Below, in pieces: positions 44,532 through 52,006 of a DNA stretch of 64,000 bases. Position 1 is the first letter of the stretch, and every line of letters starts with the position of its first letter. The notes under the pieces were generated by a model. It saw only the letters and a program-made list of their open reading frames with translations. It was not told the origin of the DNA and searched no databases. Source of the stretch: an uncultured Sinobacteraceae bacterium (GTDB lineage Bacteria > Pseudomonadota > Gammaproteobacteria > Steroidobacterales > Steroidobacteraceae); the NCBI GenBank assembly GCA_937902995.1, contig CALEKY010000094.1, forward strand, positions 1 to 64,000, written 5' to 3'. A program made the translations under genes and the position numbers.

Positions 44532-45287
44532 TTACTTACGAGCGCCCGCACCGGCACCTGCACCGGCCGCCGCAGGACGTGCCTGCGAAGAGGAGGTGCC
44601 TTGCTCAACGCGCGCACCGCTGACGAGATAGGAGTGGAGATCGGCCGTGAAGTACTTGAGCTTCTCGGCGATGTCCTTGTTGCGACGGAGCAGCCAGTTG
44701 TAGCCCATCACCGCGGGCACCGCCACGAACAGACCGATCGCCGTCATGATGAGCGCTTCACCGATCGGACCGGCGACCTTGTCGAGAGATGCCTGACCGG
44801 CCAAGCTGATCGAGATCAGCGCGTTATAGATACCCCACACCGTTCCGAACAGACCGACGAACGGAGCGGTCGAACCGACGGTCGCGAGAATCGACAGACC
44901 CGTGGTCAAGCGGCTGTTCACGCTCTCTGCCGAGCGATACAGCGAGATCGTGATCCACTCGTGCAGCGGGATCTGATCCGTCAAACGACCTTCGTGATGT
45001 TGAGCGGCTCTCATGCCGTCTTCAGCCACCATCTTGAAGACGTTGTCGTTGCCCTTCAGCTTGGCGACGCCTTCGCGCAGGCTGCCGGCAGTCCAGAAGC
45101 CCTTCTCCACTTCCTTGTAAGCGACGCGGATACGGCGCTGGTCCCACAGCTTCGTGAAGATCACGAACCACGACATCAGCGACATGACCACGAGAATGGT
45201 CAGCGTTCCCATGCCGACTGCGTCGAGCTGCTTGACGAAGGCTTCGAGGCCAAATGGGTTTTCAACTTGTTCGGTGTTAGGAGCCAT
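44532..45287 (-). CDS. exbB: MotA/TolQ/ExbB proton channel protein
   Basis: 251-residue ExbB-type inner-membrane protein. Three helices are visible: GTLTILVVMSLMSWFVIFTKL, then STAPFVGLFGTVWGIYNALISI and EALIMTAIGLFVAVPAVMGYNWLLRR, with the last two forming the conserved channel. It lies between tonB and the two exbD genes. The C-terminus ends in an Ala/Gly-rich tail (RPAAAGAGAGAGARK). Confidence 0.94.
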   Translation of the reverse strand: MAPNTEQVENPFGLEAFVKQLDAVGMGTLTILVVMSLMSWFVIFTKLWDQRRIRVAYKEVEKGFWTAGSLREGVAKLKGNDNVFKMVAEDGMRAAQHHEGRLTDQIPLHEWITISLYRSAESVNSRLTTGLSILATVGSTAPFVGLFGTVWGIYNALISISLAGQASLDKVAGPIGEALIMTAIGLFVAVPAVMGYNWLLRRNKDIAEKLKYFTADLHSYLVSGARVEQGTSSSQARPAAAGAGAGAGARK

Positions 45288-45362
45288 GAAAAGTATTCCT
45301 CTGCTGTAGATCTGTAACCTAAATCAGTCGTTCAAGTTTCTGTTGTTGCCTCAATGCCTTCG

Positions 45363-46007
45363 TTAGTCCGTCAGCTTGAAGGTGACGGCAAACTGTCCCC
45401 ACATCGCGACTGGCTTGCCGTTTTCAGTTCCCGGCACCAGACGCCATGACCGTTTGACTTCCCTCAGAGCTGCTTCATCCAACCTTGGGTAGCCGCTCGA
45501 GGTCTTCACTCGAGCATCGCCTACGCGGCCGTTTTCCAGAACGTAGACTTCCAGAACCACGGTGCCTGCTTCGCCGGCACGGCGAGACATCGGCGGATAC
45601 TCAGGCTGGCTGAGGGGTCGCCGCGGATCGGAGCGCGGCGGCGTTCTCTGAACCGCAACGGGCGCAGCAGGCTGCGGCGGCGGCTGCGGCGGAGGTAGCT
45701 GGGTCGTCGTTTGACGAATGGCGGTCGGCGGAGGTGCCTCTGCCGGAATTTCGATCGCCACGTCCGGCGGTGGGACGAACGGCGGTGGTGTTTCGATCTT
45801 GGGCGGCGGCGGCGGAGGAGGTTCGTCTAGCTTCGGAGCTTCTTCGATGATGCGGGTCTCGATCGGTCCAAGCACCACATCCACGATTCGGTGCGACATG
45901 CCCGATTTGAGTGCCCAGACCATGAGCACGTGAATCAAAACAATGACGATGAAGACGAGACCACGTCGCGTAAAAAATGAACTGTCTGTTGAAGGTGCGT
46001 AGGCCAT
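45363..46007 (-). CDS. tonB: TonB energy-transducing protein
   Basis: 214-residue TonB with an N-terminal membrane helix (GLVFIVIVLIHVLMVWAL), a long Pro-rich spacer (PPPPPPPKIETPPPF and QPPPQPAAP), and the C-terminal domain YPPMSRRAGEAGTVVLEVYVLENGRV. It heads the exbB-exbD-exbD-TPR operon. It should energise the TonB-dependent receptors of this region. Confidence 0.94.
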   Translation of the reverse strand: MAYAPSTDSSFFTRRGLVFIVIVLIHVLMVWALKSGMSHRIVDVVLGPIETRIIEEAPKLDEPPPPPPPKIETPPPFVPPPDVAIEIPAEAPPPTAIRQTTTQLPPPQPPPQPAAPVAVQRTPPRSDPRRPLSQPEYPPMSRRAGEAGTVVLEVYVLENGRVGDARVKTSSGYPRLDEAALREVKRSWRLVPGTENGKPVAMWGQFAVTFKLTD

Positions 46008-46441
46008 GCTTTGTTGCCGCCCGAATTAAAGCGGGGTTTGGATGAGCCCCGTATCATTAAATGAATGCAGCGACCGATGATGAGTCGTCTACCTTCAGTA
46101 TGCGCGCTGTCGCATACACCCCCGTTTCCCCTAGCTGCATCAACCTTACTGACGTCCGACATACCGGTAAACCGGCATTGACACGAAGGTCCTCGCAGAC
46201 CGCAGAAACGCCGCGCAAGGTATAAAGTTTCTGCATGGAAGGCAAGCTTCTCACGCTGTCGCTGTGCTTCTTACTGCGCACTTCGAATATCACATCGCAC
46301 GTGCGGATACGACCATGCCCCTGCATCGCCCAATGACGATCCCCGGATCTGAGCACGAGCGTCATCGGTAGCTAAGGCCGCCGAAATCTCCGATAGTTCC
46401 CGAGACGGTGCATCGCGTGCTCGATCTTGCGTACCGCAACA
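46008..46441. other. Intergenic region between two tonB genes
   Basis: 434 nt without a convincing gene; the 102-residue frame 46057-46365 has no recognisable domain. It probably carries the promoter of the tonB-exbBD operon. No Fur-like palindrome was found here. Confidence 0.5.
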
Positions 46442-47050
46442 TCAAGCAGAGCGGTTCAAATAGAACTCGATCAGAATCAGCACGACAGCCCGACGCGGCC
46501 GTCCATCTTCTACATAAGGCCTGAATAGTGCGCGAGATACGGCTTCGCGCGCAGCATCGTCGAGTCGGGCATAGCCGCTCGAGGTTTCGATCTCGATCGA
46601 GCATGCATTGCCCTGCTCGTCGATGAGCACTCGCAACATGACGAGGCCTTGCTCGCGCAGCTTGCGCGACATCGGCGGATAACGCGGCTTCGGCTCTCGC
46701 ACGTACTCGACCGTCGAAATTACTTTTGGGACACCAGGATCGGAGGGTGCACCAACGATCGGTGCGCTCGGCGGGGGAACATTGATCGCGCGCGACGCGG
46801 GTTCAGTCGGGACAGTGTCGATGATCGGAAGTTGCGGAGGCTCGATCGTTGGCGTCGGCACAACGGTCTTCACAGGCACGAATGCAGGAGTTGCCGTCTC
46901 TTGTTGCGTCGAGATCAATCGCGCGATGAGGACATCGTGCACTGCAGCATCGGGAACTGATCTCTTTATATGCATGAGCCCAATGACCGCAGCGCCGTGC
47001 AACAGGACGATCACGGCCATGACGAACGATTTGCGACCCCACGACGGCAT
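46442..47050 (-). CDS. tonB: Second TonB-family protein
   Basis: 202-residue TonB-like protein with a membrane helix (FVMAVIVLLHGAAVIGLM), a Pro-rich linker and the TonB C-terminal domain (PRYPPMSRKLREQGLVMLRVLIDEQG, then SSGYARLDDAAREAV). The start at 47050 gives room for a leader behind the Fur box and a reasonable AGGTTGAG site. The ATG at 47116 would put the Fur box only 6 nt from it. It is divergent from the siderophore receptor, so its partner ExbB/ExbD could come from the module next door. Confidence 0.88.
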   Translation of the reverse strand: MPSWGRKSFVMAVIVLLHGAAVIGLMHIKRSVPDAAVHDVLIARLISTQQETATPAFVPVKTVVPTPTIEPPQLPIIDTVPTEPASRAINVPPPSAPIVGAPSDPGVPKVISTVEYVREPKPRYPPMSRKLREQGLVMLRVLIDEQGNACSIEIETSSGYARLDDAAREAVSRALFRPYVEDGRPRRAVVLILIEFYLNRSA

Positions 47051-47115
47051 GGATGACTCAACCTGAAGCTTGCGATGCGCGCGAGCCAATAAATGATGCC
47101 GCGCCCAGACCACCA

Positions 47116-47145
47116 TTGCAAATGAGAATGATTCTCACTTATAGT
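47116..47145 (+). promoter_or_regulatory. Candidate receptor promoter with Fur box in the spacer
   Basis: TTGCAA (47116-47121) and TATAGT (47140-47145), with an 18-nt spacer, point to the receptor gene. The spacer carries the Fur-type palindrome, so Fur binding should block RNA polymerase. Confidence 0.6.
47123..47137. promoter_or_regulatory. Fur box
   Basis: TGAGAATGATTCTCA is a perfect 15-bp palindrome close to the ferric-uptake-regulator consensus (GATAAT repeats). It lies between the divergent tonB and receptor genes, which fits joint iron repression of both. Confidence 0.85.
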
Positions 47146-47229
47146 CGCATCATCGTCGGGGGCGCCCGCAATTGCGGTTAATCCCTCTCCCGCGAGTGCG
47201 AACCAGAAATTCAGGGAATTAAGGAGTGA

Positions 47230-49428
47230 ATGCTCATGCGCGAAAGCTCAGCCGTCCGTTCACCACTATTGGCCGCCGCGATCGTAAGTTGTTTGAATGC
47301 GGGGGCCGCGCAGGCCGAAGCCGCTTCGGATCCCGAACCGAAACAACTCGCGAAGATCGCGGTCGGGGCCGAGGAGGAGAGCTATAAGACCGACGTCGCT
47401 TCTTCGCCGAAGTACACGCAGCCGCTTCGCGATACGCCACAGACGATTGCCGTCATTCCGGCTTCGGTCATCAAGGAGCAAGCCGCTACGACGCTGCGCG
47501 ACGTGCTGCGCAACTCTCCCGGCATCACGTTTCAAGCCGGCGAAGGCGGCGGCGGTCTGCCCGGCGATCAGAACTTCTCGATGCGCGGCTTCAGCGCGCG
47601 CAACAGTCTGTTCATCGACGGTGTGCGCGACACCGGCGCGTACGCACGAGATTCCTTCAATCTCGAAAGCGTCGAAGTCATCAAAGGGCCCACCGGCGCC
47701 ATCGCGGGCCGCAGCGCGTCGAGCGGAGCGATCAATCAGGTCACCAAGACGCCTCACGCCGGCGATTCCCAGGACTACTCTCTTGCCTTCGGCAGCGACA
47801 GCTACAAGCGCCTGACTGCCGACACGAACATGGAGCTCAGCGATTCGCTCGCGCTGCGTTTGAATGCGATGTATCACGACGCCGACGTTTCCAACCGCGA
47901 CGTCGTGTCGAACGAGCGCTGGGGCGTTGCCCCTTCCCTAGCGCTGAACCTCTCGCCGGCGACGCGATTGACCGTCGGTCTGTTCTACCTCGAAGAAGAC
48001 AACGTGCCCGATTATGGGCTGCCTTGGTTGACGATCGACCAGACGACTGCCGAGGACCCGAGCCATAACCGCACGTTCCCGACGGGCGCCTACGGCGCGG
48101 GCGTCGATCAATCGAATTTCTACGGCTTGAAGAACTACGACTTCGAGGACATCGAGAGTAAGAGCGCGACCGTGCAGATCGAGCACACGTTCAACGACTC
48201 GGTGCGCGTGCGGAACCTCTCGCGCTATCTCGACACCGATCGCGATTCAGGCATCACTGCACCACGCCCACCGAACCGCCAGTTCCATCGACGGACAATG
48301 TCGGTCGAGAACATTACGAATCTCACCGACGTGACGTTTTCGTTCGAGACCGGCGCAGCAAGCCATACGCTCGTGAGCGGATTGGAGCTGTCGCGCGAGA
48401 AAACGGCCAATCGCAACAGCGCTCAAACAACGAATCAACCCCAAGTGCCGGATTTCTTCTATCCGAATCCCAACGATCGTCCCCTCGGCCCCATGCCGCC
48501 GAACACTGGCGATCCGGCCGAGACGCGAACGGACACCGTCGCCCTGTACGCCTTCGATACGATCGCACTGAACGAGCGCTGGCTGATTGCAGCCGGCGTT
48601 CGCTGGGACCAGGTGGATATCGATTTCGAACAGCGCAGCTACTCCACCGGCGACGTTCTCAGCGACTTGTCCAAGCGCGAGGATCATGTGAGCTGGCATG
48701 CCGGCCTCACGTTCAAACCCGCGACGAACGGCAGCGTATATCTGTCCTATGGCACGAGCTTCGATCCGACAGTCGATGCTGGCGCCGTCGGACCAGGTTT
48801 GAGCACCTCGCCGACCGCTGCGAACAACATCAACCTGCGGCCCGAGAAAAGCACGAACCTCGAGCTCGGCACGAAGTGGGACGTACTGGACGAACGCTTG
48901 TCGCTCACTGCGGCCGTCTTTCGAATGAAGAAAACCAACGTGCGTACGCGAGAGACGAACGGCGATCCTTGGGTGCTCGACGGCGAGCAACGCGTCGACG
49001 GCATCGAGCTATCCGCAGCCGGGGCGATTACGCCCGCATGGTCGGTGTTCGGCGGCATTGCCTATCTCGACAGCGAGTACAGCTCGTCGGCGAACACGCT
49101 CGAACAAGGACGCGAGCTTCTGCTGGTACCTGACTTATCGCTCAATGTCTGGAGCACGTACGTGCTGCCGTTCGGCCTGACGGTTGGACTCGGCGCGCAG
49201 TACACGGACGACATCGTACGCACGCGCAGCGACACGCTCGGCGAGGTGACGATTCCGGGCTATTGGTTGATCGATGCCATGGCGAGCTACCCTGTCACCG
49301 ACAGCATCGATCTGCGCTTGAACGTCACGAACCTCGCCGACAAGGACTATGTCGATCGCGTCGGCGGCGGCCACTATGTTCCAGGCCCTGGCCGGACGGT
49401 ATCGTTGACGGCAACGTTTACTTTCTGA
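47230..49428 (+). CDS. fiu: TonB-dependent catecholate-siderophore receptor (Fiu-like)
   Basis: 732-residue outer-membrane receptor. A signal peptide (LLAAAIVSCLNAGAAQAEA) is followed by a plug (PQTIAVIPASVIKEQAATTLRDVLRNSPGITF, FIDGVRDTGAY and VEVIKGPTGAIAGRSASSGAINQVTK). The barrel ends in SLTATFTF. These match monomeric catecholate/iron receptors such as Fiu, and the next gene is the PKHD hydroxylase that accompanies Fiu/PiuA. The start at 47230 follows AAGGAG. Iron control is expected from the upstream Fur box. Confidence 0.9.
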   Translation: MLMRESSAVRSPLLAAAIVSCLNAGAAQAEAASDPEPKQLAKIAVGAEEESYKTDVASSPKYTQPLRDTPQTIAVIPASVIKEQAATTLRDVLRNSPGITFQAGEGGGGLPGDQNFSMRGFSARNSLFIDGVRDTGAYARDSFNLESVEVIKGPTGAIAGRSASSGAINQVTKTPHAGDSQDYSLAFGSDSYKRLTADTNMELSDSLALRLNAMYHDADVSNRDVVSNERWGVAPSLALNLSPATRLTVGLFYLEEDNVPDYGLPWLTIDQTTAEDPSHNRTFPTGAYGAGVDQSNFYGLKNYDFEDIESKSATVQIEHTFNDSVRVRNLSRYLDTDRDSGITAPRPPNRQFHRRTMSVENITNLTDVTFSFETGAASHTLVSGLELSREKTANRNSAQTTNQPQVPDFFYPNPNDRPLGPMPPNTGDPAETRTDTVALYAFDTIALNERWLIAAGVRWDQVDIDFEQRSYSTGDVLSDLSKREDHVSWHAGLTFKPATNGSVYLSYGTSFDPTVDAGAVGPGLSTSPTAANNINLRPEKSTNLELGTKWDVLDERLSLTAAVFRMKKTNVRTRETNGDPWVLDGEQRVDGIELSAAGAITPAWSVFGGIAYLDSEYSSSANTLEQGRELLLVPDLSLNVWSTYVLPFGLTVGLGAQYTDDIVRTRSDTLGEVTIPGYWLIDAMASYPVTDSIDLRLNVTNLADKDYVDRVGGGHYVPGPGRTVSLTATFTF

Positions 49429-49436
49429 CAGAGCGG

Positions 49437-49462
49437 GCGCTGCGGGCAGTTGTCCGCAGCGC
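49437..49462. promoter_or_regulatory. Hairpin between receptor and piuC-like gene
   Basis: A perfect 9-bp stem (GCGCTGCGG/CCGCAGCGC) with an 8-nt loop ends 7 nt before the piuC-like ATG. It could hide the ribosome site or limit read-through; the gene has no clear Shine-Dalgarno otherwise. Confidence 0.5.
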
Positions 49463-49469
49463 ATGGCCA

Positions 49470-50150
49470 ATGCTGATACAAATCCCCGAAGTCTTATCGA
49501 CCGAGCAAGTCGCGCAGTTTCGACGCGAGCTCGAAGCCGCCGAATGGGTGGATGGCCGCGTCACGGCAGGCCATCAATCCGCCCGCGCGAAAGACAATCT
49601 GCAATTGCCTGAAGACTCGCCGGCGGCACGCAAGCTCGGCGAAGCCATCGTCGCGGCGCTGGAGCGCAATCCGCTGTTCATCTCGGCCGCGCTCCCGGCA
49701 AAGATCTTCCCGCCCCTGTTCAACCGATATGCCGGCGGTCAGTCGTTCGGCGTGCACGTCGACAATGCAATTCGTCAGGTCCGAAACTCGCCGCATCGCG
49801 TGCGGACCGACATTTCGGCAACTTTGTTCTTGAGCGCACCCGAGGAATATGACGGCGGCGAGCTCGTGATCGACGACACGTACGGCGCACACTCGGTCAA
49901 GCTGCCGGCTGGCCACATGATTCTCTATCCGGCGACGAGCCTGCACCGAGTTCAGCCCGTCACGCGCGGCGCGCGTATCGCTTCGTTCTTCTGGATTCAG
50001 AGCATGGTCCGCGACGATCAGCAACGGGCAACGCTGTTCGATCTCGACTTGGCAATTCAGCGTCTAGGTGCGGACGTGCCGAATCACCCTGCCCTCGTGC
50101 AGCTCACGGGCGTCTACCACAATCTGCTGCGGCAGTGGGCTGAAGTCTAA
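49470..50150 (+). CDS. piuC: PKHD-type Fe(II)/2-oxoglutarate hydroxylase (PiuC/YbiX-like)
   Basis: 226-residue 2-oxoglutarate-dependent dioxygenase. The iron ligands are in GVHVDNAIR (HxD) and SLHRVQPV (His), with the 2OG-binding Arg in GARIASFFW. The start at 49470 gives the family N-terminus (MLIQIPEVLSTEQV). It belongs to the family found next to Fiu/PiuA receptors, and it is 41 nt after the receptor. The exact substrate is not established. Its stop overlaps the convergent murU stop. Confidence 0.93.
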   Translation: MLIQIPEVLSTEQVAQFRRELEAAEWVDGRVTAGHQSARAKDNLQLPEDSPAARKLGEAIVAALERNPLFISAALPAKIFPPLFNRYAGGQSFGVHVDNAIRQVRNSPHRVRTDISATLFLSAPEEYDGGELVIDDTYGAHSVKLPAGHMILYPATSLHRVQPVTRGARIASFFWIQSMVRDDQQRATLFDLDLAIQRLGADVPNHPALVQLTGVYHNLLRQWAEV

Positions 50151-50812
50151 CCGCGACCGCTCAATTGAGCGTCCAAGGCTGCCAATTGCTGAGGCGTGCC
50201 GACGTTGTGCCACGGCCCCTCGTAGAGCTCGCCGCTCACCAGTCCGCGCTGAATCCACTCGCGGATGAGCGGTCCCAGCGCAAAGCGCTCCGGTTTTCGT
50301 CCTTCGAAGAAGCGCGGTGCGAACACGCCGATGTTCGCGTAGGTGTGCTTGGGTTCCATTTCGGTCACACGCGTCTCGACCAGCCCGAAATCTCCGCGGG
50401 GATGAAACTCGGGATTCGGCACCAAAACCAAGTGCGCAACATCGTCGCCACCGAGTCGCAGCGATTCGAATGGGAACCGTGTCCAGATGTCGCCGCTCAC
50501 GACGATGAACGGATCGTCCCCGAGCAGCGGCAACGCCTTGCAGATGCCCCCGCCTGTTTCGAGCGCGAACTCGCCTTCGTCCGAATAGGCGATGCGAACG
50601 CCGAACTTTGCACCGTCGCCGATCGCTTCGCGCAGTTTCGAACCCTGCCATGCGAGATTGACCACGATCTCGCGCACACCGGCCGCCGCCAGATTCTCGA
50701 TGTGATACTGGATGAGCGGCTTGCCGCCGACCTCGAGTAACGGTTTCGGCGCATCGTCGGTGAGCGGCCGCATGCGTTCGCCGCGGCCCGCCGCCAGGAT
50801 CATCGCTTTCAA
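50147..50812 (-). CDS. murU: N-acetylmuramate alpha-1-phosphate uridylyltransferase MurU
   Basis: 221-residue nucleotidyltransferase of the peptidoglycan-recycling bypass, making UDP-MurNAc. The N-terminus MKAMILAAGRGERMRPLTDDAPKPLLEVGGKP is the signature. FIVVSGDIWTRFPFESL and IREWIQRGL follow. The start overlaps the amgK stop (ATGA), a coupled pair. It provides a fosfomycin-tolerant recycling route known from Pseudomonas. Confidence 0.94.
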   Translation of the reverse strand: MKAMILAAGRGERMRPLTDDAPKPLLEVGGKPLIQYHIENLAAAGVREIVVNLAWQGSKLREAIGDGAKFGVRIAYSDEGEFALETGGGICKALPLLGDDPFIVVSGDIWTRFPFESLRLGGDDVAHLVLVPNPEFHPRGDFGLVETRVTEMEPKHTYANIGVFAPRFFEGRKPERFALGPLIREWIQRGLVSGELYEGPWHNVGTPQQLAALDAQLSGRG

Positions 50813-51879
50813 GGTGCGCGCTCCGGGCGTACGCGCTCGAAAGCCGGCACCACGAGCTCATCGAGCAACTGGCGAAGCGGCTGCAGCTCGGCATAGCGAG
50901 CGACAGCCTCGCGCACGTACTTCAGCGTGAGCGGCAAATCCTTGAGATAGCCCGGCTTGCCGTCGCGATGGAACAGCCGCGCGAAGATGCCGAGCACCTT
51001 CAGATGCCGTTGCACGCCCATGAAATCGAACCAGCGCTCGAACTCTTCGAGCGTCGCGCCGACCCCGATGCCCTCGCTCGCCGCCATTTCTCGGAATTGC
51101 GCCACCCAGCCGCGTACGCGCTCGGTCGGCCAGCAGATGTAACAATCCTTGAGCAGCGAGACCAAGTCGTAAGTCACCGGTCCGTACACGGCGTCCTGGA
51201 AATCGAGAATGCCGGGATTCGCCCCGTATCGTGCGCCGTCGCCCACCATCAGATTACGGGAGTGATAGTCGCGATGGACGAACACCCGCGGCTGCTTCGA
51301 AGCTTCTGCAACCAGCACGTCGAACATCGCGCCGATCACTTTCATGTGCCGATCTTCGAGCTCGAGCCCGAGGTGTCGGCCGCAAAACCACTCGGGGAAC
51401 AGCGCCATCTCACGGCGCAGCAGCGCGTCGTCGTAAGGCGGTAGCGTCCGCGCCTGCTCCTGCATTCGCGATTGCATGCGCACGAGCGCCGCCATGGCGT
51501 CGCGGTACAGCTCATCGGCGCGCGAAGGCTCGGCAAGCTCGGCAAGGTACGTGCGCGTGCCGAGATCGGAGCTCAAGACGAAACCCTTGGCCATGTCGCA
51601 TGCGAGAACACGAGGCGCGTTGACGCCGACCCCGACGAGCATCCCTGCGATTCGCACGTACGGCTCGATGTCTTCCTTGTCCGGCGGCGCATCCATGGCA
51701 ATCGACGTTTCGCCTCGGCGCGACACGCGGAAGTAGCGGCGAAAGCTTGCGTCGGCAGAGGCAACGGCCAAGGAGAAATCGTCGTCGCCGAAGACATCGG
51801 CCAGCCATGCTCCGAGCTGTTGAAGCCGCACATCGCCGGCACGTCGCAGCGTCGCGATGTCGTTCGATGGATGTGTCAC
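50809..51879 (-). CDS. amgK: Anomeric MurNAc/GlcNAc kinase AmgK
   Basis: Sugar kinase of the aminoglycoside-phosphotransferase fold that phosphorylates MurNAc at C1 for MurU. Motifs are VFVHRDYHSRNLMV (catalytic loop) and GILDFQDAVYGPVTYDLVSLLKDCY (metal-binding Asp). The frame starts at ATG 51912; a GTG at 51879 has a better AAGG site and fits the family N-terminus. Located divergent from lptD, a gene order also seen in pseudomonads. Confidence 0.92.
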   Translation of the reverse strand: MTHPSNDIATLRRAGDVRLQQLGAWLADVFGDDDFSLAVASADASFRRYFRVSRRGETSIAMDAPPDKEDIEPYVRIAGMLVGVGVNAPRVLACDMAKGFVLSSDLGTRTYLAELAEPSRADELYRDAMAALVRMQSRMQEQARTLPPYDDALLRREMALFPEWFCGRHLGLELEDRHMKVIGAMFDVLVAEASKQPRVFVHRDYHSRNLMVGDGARYGANPGILDFQDAVYGPVTYDLVSLLKDCYICWPTERVRGWVAQFREMAASEGIGVGATLEEFERWFDFMGVQRHLKVLGIFARLFHRDGKPGYLKDLPLTLKYVREAVARYAELQPLRQLLDELVVPAFERVRPERAP

Positions 51880-51946
51880 GCGAGAAACCTTGACGGAATT
51901 CCGATGCAGCATCGCAGATGAGCGATGCCAAATGAAGCTCGGTCAT

Positions 51947-51952
51947 TATAAT
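51947..51952 (+). promoter_or_regulatory. Candidate -10 element for lptD
   Basis: A perfect TATAAT lies 54 nt upstream of the preferred lptD start. No good -35 is seen 16-18 nt upstream, so the support is partial. Confidence 0.35.
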
Positions 51953-52006
51953 CGGCCGTCAATGCCGCACCCGATCGCCATACGCTCGCCGCTCGCGCCC
52001 GCCTAC

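Noticed and set aside
46057..46365. Open frame of 102 residues between the two tonB genes
   Set aside because: No recognisable motif, and it fits chance openness in a low-constraint region.
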